From JAEUHZ01 sp964552795 (GTDB lineage Bacteria; Planctomycetota; UBA1135; GCA-002686595), in the NCBI GenBank assembly GCA_964552795.1, contig CAZKIO010000004.1:62001-126000 (forward strand): 64,000 nt of DNA, read 5' to 3'. The position numbers and the translations under genes are program-made. Shown piece by piece: positions 10,614-17,461 of this stretch (position 1 is the first letter of the stretch; each line of letters begins with the position of its first letter). The notes below the pieces were generated by a model. The model had not been told where the DNA came from. It searched no databases and saw only the letters and a list, made by a program, of their open reading frames with translations.

Positions 10614-11150
10614 ATGTCGGCCAGCCTCTTGCCCTACGGCAACTCGACGCCGCGGATCGCCGGCGATGCCTTCGTGGCGCCGACCGCGGTCGTCATCGGC
10701 GACGTCGAGCTCGGGGAGCGCGCCTCGGTCTGGTACGGCGCCGTCTTGCGCGGCGACGTGCACTCGATCCGCGTGGGCGCCGACTCGAACGTCCAGGACA
10801 ACGCGGTGCTGCACGGGACGCTGGGCGAGTGGCCGGTCGTGCTCGGCGCGCGCGTCTCGATCGGCCACCAGGCGACGGTGCACGGCGCCACGCTGGAGGA
10901 CGACGTCCTGATCGGGATCGGCGCGCGCGTGCTGGACGGCGCGCGCATCGGCGCGTGGTCGCTCGTCGCCGCGGGAGCACTGGTGCGCGAGGGCATGATC
11001 GTACCGCCGCGCTCCCTGGTGGCCGGCGTCCCCGGCGTCGTGAAGCGCGAGCTCACGGGGCGCGAGATCGAGGTCATCCGCCGCACGCCGGGCCGCTACG
11101 TGACGCTCGCCGCCGAGCACCGCCGCGTGCTGGAGGCGCGCGCCCGGTGA
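10614..11150 (+). CDS. Gamma-class carbonic anhydrase family protein
   Basis: This 178-residue left-handed beta-helix protein belongs to the gamma-carbonic anhydrase (CaiE/YrdA/PaaY) family. Hexapeptide-repeat rungs run from about residue 12 to 135. The three Zn ligands expected for the family are present as His67 (AVLHG), His85 (SIGHQ) and His90 (TVHG). Members either hydrate CO2 or have unknown activity, so catalysis is likely but not proven. The start ATG follows TATGCT by 9 bases with no Shine-Dalgarno site. Its stop overlaps the GTG start of the ferredoxin reductase gene (GTGA), indicating translational coupling. Confidence 0.93.
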   Translation: MSASLLPYGNSTPRIAGDAFVAPTAVVIGDVELGERASVWYGAVLRGDVHSIRVGADSNVQDNAVLHGTLGEWPVVLGARVSIGHQATVHGATLEDDVLIGIGARVLDGARIGAWSLVAAGALVREGMIVPPRSLVAGVPGVVKRELTGREIEVIRRTPGRYVTLAAEHRRVLEARAR

Positions 11151-11953
11151 GCGAGATCGACCGCGAGCCGCTGTGGAACGCAACGGTCGTGCGCCGCGAG
11201 GACGCCAACGAGCGCGTCGCGCGCGTGTGGATCGCGCCGGACTCGGGTGCGGTGTCCCCCTTCGAGCCCGGCCAGTTCGTGCAGGTCGGCTGGCCCAAGG
11301 ACCCCGAGCCCGACGCGCCGCCCGGCGGGCGCGTGCGCTGGATCAAGCGCTCGTACTCGATCGCCTCGGCGCCGGGCGAGAGCCCTGCGTACGAGCTGTT
11401 CCTGGCGCTGGTGCCCGAGGGACTGCTGACTCCGCGGCTGTGGCGACTGGAGCAGGGCTCGCGCACGTGGTGCGACGACAAGCCCAAGGGCTTGTTCACG
11501 CTCGAGCGCATCCCGGCCGGCCAGCATCTCGTGATGGTCGCGACCGGCACCGGCGTCGCGCCCTTCGTGTCGATGCTGCGGCACTACCGCGGCCGTGGCC
11601 GCTGGCGGCGCCTGACGATCGTGCACGGCGCGCGCACGCGGAGCGATCTGGTGTACGACGAGGAGCTGACTGCCGCAGCCGGGAGCGATGCGTCGTTCCG
11701 CTACCTGCCCGTGCTTTCGCGCGAGCCCGAGAGCGGAGCGTGGCGCGGCCTGCGCGGCCGCGTGCAGTCGGCGCTGGCCGATGACGTGTTCGCGCGCTCC
11801 GTCGGCGAGCCGCTCGGCCCGAAGGGCACGCACGTGCTCTTGTGCGGCAACCCCGCGATGATCGAGGACGTGCGCGCGCTGCTCGCTCCTGCCGGATTCG
11901 CTCTCGACACCGCCAAGGTGCCGGGGAACCTGCACTTCGAGCGCTATTGGTGA
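11147..11953 (+). CDS. fpr: Ferredoxin--NADP+ reductase
   Basis: This 268-residue flavoprotein is of the bacterial Fpr type and moves electrons between NADPH and ferredoxin or flavodoxin. The FAD-binding signature RSYS is at residues 68-71. The NADP-binding region shows ATGTGVAPFVSML, followed by HGAR and LLCGNPAMI. The chain ends in the aromatic YW that stacks on FAD in bacterial reductases of this class. The GTG start overlaps the stop of the carbonic anhydrase gene by four bases, so the two form a coupled pair. No ferredoxin gene is adjacent. A GC-rich stem-loop begins directly after the stop. Confidence 0.93.
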   Translation: MSEIDREPLWNATVVRREDANERVARVWIAPDSGAVSPFEPGQFVQVGWPKDPEPDAPPGGRVRWIKRSYSIASAPGESPAYELFLALVPEGLLTPRLWRLEQGSRTWCDDKPKGLFTLERIPAGQHLVMVATGTGVAPFVSMLRHYRGRGRWRRLTIVHGARTRSDLVYDEELTAAAGSDASFRYLPVLSREPESGAWRGLRGRVQSALADDVFARSVGEPLGPKGTHVLLCGNPAMIEDVRALLAPAGFALDTAKVPGNLHFERYW

Positions 11954-12002
11954 CCGCCGCCGGCGCGCGCGTTCCGGGCCGCGCCGCGGCCCCGGGCGGC
12001 GG
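11954..12002 (+). terminator. GC-rich stem-loop after fpr
   Basis: The arm CCGCCGCC (11954-11961) pairs with GGCGGCGG (11995-12002), starting at the base after the fpr stop codon. The loop itself holds further GC-rich self-complementary sequence. There is no U-tract. Confidence 0.4.
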
Positions 12003-12113
12003 CGCGCGCTTCGCGTTCCTCGCTCCAGCGCGTTTCATGCGGACTACGGGCAACTCATAGGGTCTACGACCGGCCTGGGCGCGGCCGCGGATCGCCGGTA
12101 GCGTTCAAGACCG

Positions 12114-12129
12114 CGGGCCGGCAGGCCCG
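12114..12129 (+). promoter_or_regulatory. Short hairpin in the leader of the transglutaminase-like gene
   Basis: CGGGCC (12114-12119) pairs with GGCCCG (12124-12129) around a GGCA loop, 70 bases ahead of the ATG. The rest of 12003-12199 shows no gene. A possible TAGGGT box sits near 12057. Function is unproven. Confidence 0.25.
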
Positions 12130-12199
12130 ATGGCCAATCGCATCGAGGGCGCGCCGTTCCGCGCCCGGACGACTCCTGACTGCATTTCGGACCACCGCG

Positions 12200-13222
12200 A
12201 TGATCCTCACCAGCGCCTTGCTTCTCGCCGCCGCTTCCAACCCCGCCGACGCGCCGCAACTCGGAGAGACCCGCACCTATGCCATCGAGCAGACGGTCAC
12301 CCTCTCCGAGATCCCCGCGGGCACCAGGCAGGTGCGCTGGTGGGTGTCGATCCCGGACAACGAGCGCCACCAGGACGTGCTGAACGTCACCGTCGTGGAC
12401 GCCCCCGGGAACTGGCGCATCGAGCGTGACGCCGACCGCGGCAACCGGTTCCTGTACGTCGAGGCCGACGCGCCACAGTCGTCCAGCCTGCAGGTCGTGG
12501 TCGGGTTCGAAGTGCGGCGCGAGCCGGTGTTCGTGCAGGTCGACCCCGCGAAGGTCGGGGCGCTGACCGAAATCCAGCGCCGGATGTACGCCGAAGAGGT
12601 CCGACGGGACGCACCCCACATGGAGGTCACGCCCGGAATCCTCGAGACGGCGAACCGCGTGTGCGGCGACGACACGAACGTCGCGACCCAGTCGTGGAAC
12701 CTGCTGCGCTACGTCGCCGACGCTGCCGACCACTACTCGAAGGACCCCACCAAGCCGAACTGCGGCATCGGCGACGCGGCGGTCTGCGTCGACAAGGGCG
12801 GCGGCTGCTGCACGGATCTGCACTCGCTCTTCATCGCGCTGGCCCGCGCACGCGGCATCCCCGCTCGCCTGCAGATGGGCTACCGCATCAACCCCAAGAA
12901 CGAGGGCAAGGTCTACGACCCGGGCTACCGCTGCTGGGTCGAGTACTTCGTGCCCAATTTCGGCTGGATCCCGGCCGACGTGGTCGAGGCCGACGCCGTC
13001 GACGGGCTCGGACCGGCGCGCTGGTTCACCGGGCTCACCGAGCGCCGCGTGTGGCTGAACGAGGGCCGCGAGTTCCGCCTGCGCCCGGCGCAGGCTGGCG
13101 GCTCGGTCAACACGATGATCATCGGTCATGCCGAGATCGACGGGATCCCGGCCCGCGTCCTGCCCGAGGGAGACAAGCTGCCGCAGCTCGCCCGGAAGAT
13201 CCGGTTCAGCGAGACCCGCTGA
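12200..13222 (+). CDS. Transglutaminase-like exported protein with His-to-Arg change in the triad
   Basis: This 340-residue protein has a short hydrophobic N-terminus (residues 1-16), consistent with export, and a transglutaminase/protease-like core at about 150-265. The presumed nucleophile is Cys204 in GGCCTDLHSLF. The third member is Asp260 in WIPAD. The usual catalytic His, two residues before the core Trp (HxW), is replaced by Arg244 (YRCWVEYF, codon CGC). The rest of the core is well kept, including ARARGIPARL. It may therefore be a non-catalytic or altered enzyme. Residues 20-120 form a beta-rich domain. The gene stands alone on the plus strand, followed by a perfect hairpin. Start ATG 12200 has no strong Shine-Dalgarno site. 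Confidence 0.82.
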   Translation: MILTSALLLAAASNPADAPQLGETRTYAIEQTVTLSEIPAGTRQVRWWVSIPDNERHQDVLNVTVVDAPGNWRIERDADRGNRFLYVEADAPQSSSLQVVVGFEVRREPVFVQVDPAKVGALTEIQRRMYAEEVRRDAPHMEVTPGILETANRVCGDDTNVATQSWNLLRYVADAADHYSKDPTKPNCGIGDAAVCVDKGGGCCTDLHSLFIALARARGIPARLQMGYRINPKNEGKVYDPGYRCWVEYFVPNFGWIPADVVEADAVDGLGPARWFTGLTERRVWLNEGREFRLRPAQAGGSVNTMIIGHAEIDGIPARVLPEGDKLPQLARKIRFSETR

Positions 13223-13241
13223 GACGGCATGTGCGGCGGGG

Positions 13242-13269
13242 GGGGCGCGCCTGCTAGAGTGCGCGCCCC
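13242..13269 (+). terminator. Perfect hairpin after the transglutaminase-like gene
   Basis: GGGGCGCGC (13242-13250) pairs perfectly with GCGCGCCCC (13261-13269). The 10-base loop CTGCTAGAGT contains a TAGAGT -10-like box pointing at the next gene. No T-tract follows. Confidence 0.5.
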
Positions 13270-13305
13270 GTTACCCCTAGTCGGCGCTCCCGCGCCGATC
13301 CGAAC

Positions 13306-14430
13306 ATGCTCTCAGCATCGCTCCTGCTCCTTCTCGCACCCGCCTCCTCCCTCACGGACTTCGTCGCAGGCACGCCGCCGCCCATCGCGGTCGAGGATCC
13401 GAACGACCCGTGGAAGCGCCTCAAGGTGTCCGCCGAAGGCCGCCTGCGCGCCGAAGGCACCTTCGACCAGACGAATGGCGAGGACCGCCACCGCGGCCGG
13501 CTGCGCTTCCGCATCGGCGCCGACTACTCGTTCGACGACACGCTGAAGGCGGGCGTGCGCCTGTCGACGCTCTCCGACGGCCGCGATGCGAACAACCCGC
13601 ACTGGGACTTCGGCGACGCCGACGGCTTCAGCGGCGCCGAGATCGGCATCGACCGCCTCTTCCTGGAGTGGAAGCCGATCACGGACGTGACGCTGACCGG
13701 CGGCAAGTTCCAGCACGTGTTCACGCGTCCGTCGCCGACGCGCGAGTTCGCTTGGGACGATGACGTCCAACCGGCCGGACTGGCCGCCGTGTGGGCGCCG
13801 AAGTCCGACGGCGACGTCACGTTCGATGTCCGCGGGATCTTCGGCGCGGCGGGCGAGGTCAATCAGACGGCCGGTTCGGGCGCTGACCCGCACGTGCTCG
13901 GTGCGCAGGCGAACGTCTACATCAGGGCCAACGACACGACCACGGTGCAGCTCGCGACGTCTTACTCCGACTGGTCCAGCCTGCAGAACTTCGCGCTGGA
14001 CCAGGGCAACACGGCCAACGCCGACGATTTCGGCATCTGGGACACCTACGCCGCTGTCTCGCTCGCGGGCGAGGGCTTCAGCAAGATCACGGCCTTCGGC
14101 CAGTACTTCAACAACGTGCTCGACGACTCGGGCGAGGACACTGGGTACGCCGCGGGCGTGCAGGTCGGCCAGGCGAAGGGCAAAGGCGCCGTGAATTTCA
14201 TGGGCGCCTACTACGACCTGGACGCCAACTGCGTCTTCTCCGCGGTATCGCAGGACGACACTCCGATCGCGGGCACGGGCCTCGGCGATGGCATGAAGGG
14301 GTTCGTCCTCGGTGTCCAGTACTTCGTGCACGAGAACATCGCCCTCAGGCTGTGGGGCCTGACCTCGGACGCCGGTGCGGCCGACGACCCCTACCGCATC
14401 CGGTTCGACATCGACCTGCGCCTGCCCTGA
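13306..14430 (+). CDS. Putative outer-membrane porin
   Basis: This 374-residue exported protein has a short signal-like N-terminus (residues 1-16). The rest is beta-rich, with alternating hydrophobic strands such as GRLRFRIGADYSF, LKAGVRLSTLSDG and ITDVTLTGGKFQHVF. It ends in a strand closing with IRFDIDLRLP. The pattern resembles the putative porin families of bacterial outer membranes (16-strand, carrying no obvious ligand-specific motif). Long acidic loops such as NNPHWDFGDADGF suggest extracellular turns. The terminal residue is Pro, not the aromatic residue usual for proteobacterial porins, which may reflect a different envelope. It is monocistronic, bounded by hairpins on both sides. 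The membrane role is inferred; substrate is unknown. Confidence 0.7.
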   Translation: MLSASLLLLLAPASSLTDFVAGTPPPIAVEDPNDPWKRLKVSAEGRLRAEGTFDQTNGEDRHRGRLRFRIGADYSFDDTLKAGVRLSTLSDGRDANNPHWDFGDADGFSGAEIGIDRLFLEWKPITDVTLTGGKFQHVFTRPSPTREFAWDDDVQPAGLAAVWAPKSDGDVTFDVRGIFGAAGEVNQTAGSGADPHVLGAQANVYIRANDTTTVQLATSYSDWSSLQNFALDQGNTANADDFGIWDTYAAVSLAGEGFSKITAFGQYFNNVLDDSGEDTGYAAGVQVGQAKGKGAVNFMGAYYDLDANCVFSAVSQDDTPIAGTGLGDGMKGFVLGVQYFVHENIALRLWGLTSDAGAADDPYRIRFDIDLRLP

Positions 14431-14458
14431 GGCGCGGCACCGGGACGGCCGTCCCAAG

Positions 14459-14499
14459 TCACGGACGCTGCGCGCCGCTCGGGCGCGCAGCGTCCGTGA
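14459..14499. terminator. Bidirectional hairpin with perfect 18-bp stem
   Basis: The arms at 14459-14476 and 14482-14499 are exact reverse complements (18 bp) around a 5-base loop. It lies between convergent genes and also encodes the last 13 codons plus stop of the minus-strand HD gene. It should terminate both transcripts, though neither side has a T-run. Confidence 0.65.
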
Positions 14500-15097
14500 C
14501 GTTCGCGGGCGTTCCCGGCTCCGCATCGGGCGCTGCGCGTCCGGCAAGCCCAAGCTCGGCCGCGTGCGGGCGCAGCGCCTCGATCACGAACGTGATGTGA
14601 TCGGCGAGCGGCACGCCCAGGAGGTCGGCGCCGGCCTGGATCTCGGGCCGCTCGACCTTGGCGGCGAAGCCCTTGTCCTTGAGCTTCTTCGACACGCTCT
14701 TGGCCTCGAGGGTGCGGATCCCTTCGGGCCGCACGAGCGCGCACGCACCGACGAACCCGGTCAGCTCGTCGCAGGCGAGGAGCGCCTTGTCGAGCTGCGT
14801 CTCGTACGGAACACCCCACTTCGTGTAGTGCGCCGAGATCGCGTGCGCGATCTCGGGCTCGCCGCGCTCGCGCAGCCAGGCGACGATGCGACGGGGGTGC
14901 TCCTCGGGCCAGGCCTCGTAGTCGGCGTCGTGCAGCATGCCGGCGAGGCCGAAGCGCTCCTCGTCCGCGGTCCCGCGGCCGTAGCGGTGCGCCGCGGCGC
15001 GCATCACGAGCTCGACGGCGCGCGCGTGGTTGCGCAACGCGTCCGTTCTCGTCCAGTCGCACAGATGGGTCCAAGCTTCTTCGCGCGTGAGTGCCAT
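14459..15097 (-). CDS. HD-domain hydrolase
   Basis: This soluble protein of about 212 residues has an HD phosphohydrolase fold. A first His is in RNHARAVE, the HD pair in MLHDADYEAW, and further acidic residues in LLACDELTGFVG. The arrangement resembles small HDIG-type proteins annotated as metal-dependent phosphohydrolases. The ATG at 15097 (MALTREEAW) is preferred because homologous HD proteins begin close to this point; the frame remains open to an ATG at 15124. The substrate cannot be named. The last 13 codons form half of the bidirectional terminator hairpin, so the C-terminal sequence is constrained by that function. Confidence 0.8.
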   Translation of the reverse strand: MALTREEAWTHLCDWTRTDALRNHARAVELVMRAAAHRYGRGTADEERFGLAGMLHDADYEAWPEEHPRRIVAWLRERGEPEIAHAISAHYTKWGVPYETQLDKALLACDELTGFVGACALVRPEGIRTLEAKSVSKKLKDKGFAAKVERPEIQAGADLLGVPLADHITFVIEALRPHAAELGLAGRAAPDAEPGTPANVTDAARPSGAQRP

Positions 15098-15258
15098 GCG
15101 GTCCAGGGTGTCACAGGTGCGCATGCGGCGCGAGTCGCGGCGCCGGGAACGGGATGCGGCTGCGCCGCACCCGCGGACGCGCTAACCTGGAGCCCTCGGG
15201 GCCGTGCGGCCCCCACGGCCGCGGCCCCGGACGCAACCGATCGTCTGGAGGCAGGATC

Positions 15259-16173
15259 ATGTTGTCCATCCGCTGCTCGACCGCGCTGGCCGGCGCTGCG
15301 CTCGCCATGCTGGCGTTCCCGCTGCCCGCGCAGGTCGCCGGACCGACGCTCTACCGTCTCGACGCGCCCGCGTCGTACACGCAAGGCTGCTTCCCGCCGT
15401 GCCTGTGCCCGCTGTCGTTCACCGAGGAGTTGTTCGGCACGTTCACGCTGGAGTTCGACCATGCCGGGCCCGACTGGTTCGACTACTACCGCGTCGAGGA
15501 CGTCAACTGGGTCCTGCGTTTCGGCGGAGTCGACCGGCGCGTGACGGGCGCGGGCGAGTTCGCCCACGGCGGTCAGCTCGTCCTCATGGAGCGGCTGGTG
15601 CTCGACCTGTCGATCGACGGCGGGCCGCGCATCCGCTACGACAGCGGCTTCACGCAGACGACGCTGGGGTTCCCGGCGCGGATCGATCTCTCGATCGCCG
15701 AGAACGGCATGTACTGCTACGACACGGTGTTCGGCGTGACGGCTTCGCCCGTGCCCGCCGGCGAGTTCGTGCCCTACGTCCTGCGACGCAGCGGGTACAT
15801 CGAGGGCTGCTACGATCCGTGCGACTGCCCGCTGCGCAAGTGGCGCGCGGGCGGCGCGTTCCGGCGCGTCGCGCTGGGGACGGGCAGCGACCCGCTGCGC
15901 AGTTTTCACGCGATCGTCGACGCTTCGTGGCACACGCCCCTGAGCCAGACGCCGCCCGACCACTGGTACACGGGCTTTGGGATCTACACCCTCGACCGGG
16001 GCGCGGGCACGCATCGCCTGGTCGCAGACCTCACCGAGCTCGGCACCACCCGGCGCTTCGACAGCGCGGAGATCCCCGGCGGGAGCACGTTCCCGCGCAT
16101 CGACATCGACGCCGCGGTCAACGGCTACGTCTGCTACGACTACGTGTTCAAGGTGCACGCGCCGCCGCGGTGA
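15259..16173 (+). CDS. Secreted protein with two copies of a CxxxCxCPL domain
   Basis: I do not recognise this 304-residue protein. A signal peptide covers residues 1-25 (cleavage after PAQ). The mature chain is an internal duplication with a period of 140 residues. Copy 1 (about 43-161) opens GCFPPCLCPL with Cys44, 48 and 50, and closes MYCYDTVFGV. Copy 2 (about 183-300) opens GCYDPCDCPL with Cys184, 188 and 190, and closes YVCYDYVFKV. Each copy therefore has four Cys, suggesting disulfides or metal binding outside the cytoplasm. Both also share ADLTELG/LDLSID-like strands and an FPRIDIDAA/FPARIDLSIA segment. A clear ribosome site GGAGG lies 8 bases before the ATG. It is divergent from the HD gene and stands alone. 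Confidence 0.8.
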   Translation: MLSIRCSTALAGAALAMLAFPLPAQVAGPTLYRLDAPASYTQGCFPPCLCPLSFTEELFGTFTLEFDHAGPDWFDYYRVEDVNWVLRFGGVDRRVTGAGEFAHGGQLVLMERLVLDLSIDGGPRIRYDSGFTQTTLGFPARIDLSIAENGMYCYDTVFGVTASPVPAGEFVPYVLRRSGYIEGCYDPCDCPLRKWRAGGAFRRVALGTGSDPLRSFHAIVDASWHTPLSQTPPDHWYTGFGIYTLDRGAGTHRLVADLTELGTTRRFDSAEIPGGSTFPRIDIDAAVNGYVCYDYVFKVHAPPR

Positions 16174-16188
16174 GCGGCGCCGACCCGG

Positions 16189-16377
16189 TCACTTGCCCGC
16201 CCGCCGCTTGCGCAGGGCGTCGCGCAGCAGCCACTCGATGTGCGCGTTGAGCGAGCGCAGCTCCTGCGCCGCCCACGCGCGCAGATCCGCGTGCAGGTCG
16301 GGGTTGAGCCGCAGGAGGATGGCCTTGCGGGCCTTGTCCTCCTGCTGCTCCTCGTCCTGGTCGCGGCGCTCGGCCAT
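16189..16377 (-). CDS. Arc-type ribbon-helix-helix DNA-binding protein
   Basis: This 62-residue protein has the ribbon-helix-helix pattern of Arc-like regulators: a short strand KAILLRLNPDLHADLRAWAA followed by a second helix SLNAHIEWLLRDALRKRR. The N-terminal 15 residues are charged and flexible. It starts 6 bases after the stop of the SPFH gene, so the two are one operon. Such RHH proteins often follow SPFH-domain genes. The natural suggestion is autoregulation of the operon through an AT-rich palindrome upstream of the SPFH gene. No toxin gene is adjacent, which argues against a simple antitoxin. Confidence 0.85.
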   Translation of the reverse strand: MAERRDQDEEQQEDKARKAILLRLNPDLHADLRAWAAQELRSLNAHIEWLLRDALRKRRAGK

Positions 16378-16383
16378 CGCGCC

Positions 16384-17274
16384 TCAGTTGTAGAGCGTCC
16401 CGGTGTTCACGACCGGCGTCGGGGCGTGCTGGCCGCAGAGCACCACGAGCAGGTTGCCCGTCAGCGTGGCGCGGCGCTCCGCGTCGAGTTCGAGCACCTC
16501 CTTCTCGCCCAGCTTCTCGAGGGCCATCTCGACCATGCCGACCGCGCCTTCGACGATCAGCCGGCGCGCGGCGATGATCGCCCCCGCCTGCTGGCGCTGG
16601 AGCATGGCGGCCGCGATCTCCTGGGCGTAGGCCAGGTGCGAGAGACGCGCCTCGAGGACCTCCACCCCCGCGATCTGGAGCCGCTGCTGAAGTTCGTGCT
16701 GCAGTTCGAGCGCGACCTCGTCGGCGCTCCCGCGCAGGGTCGTCGTGACCTCCTCGATCTGGCCGTCGTCGTAGGGGTGGCGCGAGGTCACGAAACGCAC
16801 GGCGGCCTCGCTCTGCACGTCGACGAACGACTCGAAGTCCTCGACGTCGAAGATCGCCTGCGCGGTGTCGCGCACCTGCCACACCACGATCGCCGCGATC
16901 TCGATCGGGTTGCCCAGGAGGTCGTTCACCTTCAGGGTCTTGCCGTTCAGGTTGTGCGCCCGCAGGGAGATCTTCTTCTTCGACGTGAACGGATTGGTCC
17001 AGTAGAAGCCCGGCGGGCGCACGGTGCCCCGATAGCGCCCGAACAGCACCAGCGCGCGACCGAGGTTGGGCTCGACGATGAAGAACCCCGGCAGCAGGAG
17101 AAACCAGGCCAGGACCAGGAACACCCCTGCAGCGATCGCCGCGGGCTCGTGGTGGCGCCCTCCGAGGATCAGCAGCGGGAGCCAGGCGGCGATCATCAGG
17201 AGGACGACGACCAGCATCAGGTAGCCGGACAGGGGCGCGAACGCGGATTCCTTGGACGGGTTGCGGGCTTGCAT
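16384..17274 (-). CDS. SPFH (band 7/stomatin-like) membrane protein
   Basis: This 296-residue protein has two N-terminal transmembrane segments (about 18-35 and 46-68). An SPFH/band-7 domain follows, starting near GFFIVEPNLGRALVLFG and including RPPGFYWTNPF. A helical C-terminal region starts around AQEIAAAMLQRQQAGAIIAARR. SPFH proteins form large ring assemblies in membranes and organise microdomains or proteases. The ATG at 17274 is chosen for the GAGG ribosome site 5-8 bases upstream; open frame continues to 17334 through the AT-rich promoter region. The Arc-type regulator gene follows 6 bases downstream. Confidence 0.88.
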   Translation of the reverse strand: MQARNPSKESAFAPLSGYLMLVVVLLMIAAWLPLLILGGRHHEPAAIAAGVFLVLAWFLLLPGFFIVEPNLGRALVLFGRYRGTVRPPGFYWTNPFTSKKKISLRAHNLNGKTLKVNDLLGNPIEIAAIVVWQVRDTAQAIFDVEDFESFVDVQSEAAVRFVTSRHPYDDGQIEEVTTTLRGSADEVALELQHELQQRLQIAGVEVLEARLSHLAYAQEIAAAMLQRQQAGAIIAARRLIVEGAVGMVEMALEKLGEKEVLELDAERRATLTGNLLVVLCGQHAPTPVVNTGTLYN

Positions 17275-17307
17275 GGGTTTCCTCGGCCCGGGCGGGCCAG
17301 CGTGAAG

Positions 17308-17340
17308 TGATATCGTCATGATAATACTCCGCAATCACAC
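17308..17340 (-). promoter_or_regulatory. AT-rich promoter/operator candidate for the SPFH-RHH operon
   Basis: This is a strikingly AT-rich patch. On the minus strand TTGCGG, 16 bases, then TATCAC could be -35 and -10 elements. The dyad TATC-ATGAC-GATA (17311-17323) lies within it. An RHH protein is encoded in the operon, so this is a plausible autoregulatory operator. Confidence 0.35.
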
Positions 17341-17446
17341 CCAGATTCGATGCGGCGCCGGTCCGGCACCGCTAACGCTTGATTGACATGGATTTAAGGC
17401 GCACCCCGGGGCTCGAAGCAGGCTCGCTCCGCCCATCCCGCCCGAC

Positions 17447-17452
17447 TAGAAT
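17447..17452 (+). promoter_or_regulatory. Candidate -10 box (TAGAAT) of the kinase-RDD gene
   Basis: TAGAAT lies 9 bases before the GTG at 17462, with no Shine-Dalgarno site between them. A TTGACA at 17387-17392 is too far upstream to be its -35. Confidence 0.45.
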
Positions 17453-17461
17453 CCGGCGTCC

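Noticed and set aside
17387..17392. TTGACA before the kinase-RDD gene as a -35 element
   Set aside because: It is 54 bases from the TAGAAT box, and no -10 lies 16-18 bases after it. It may be chance in an AT-rich patch.
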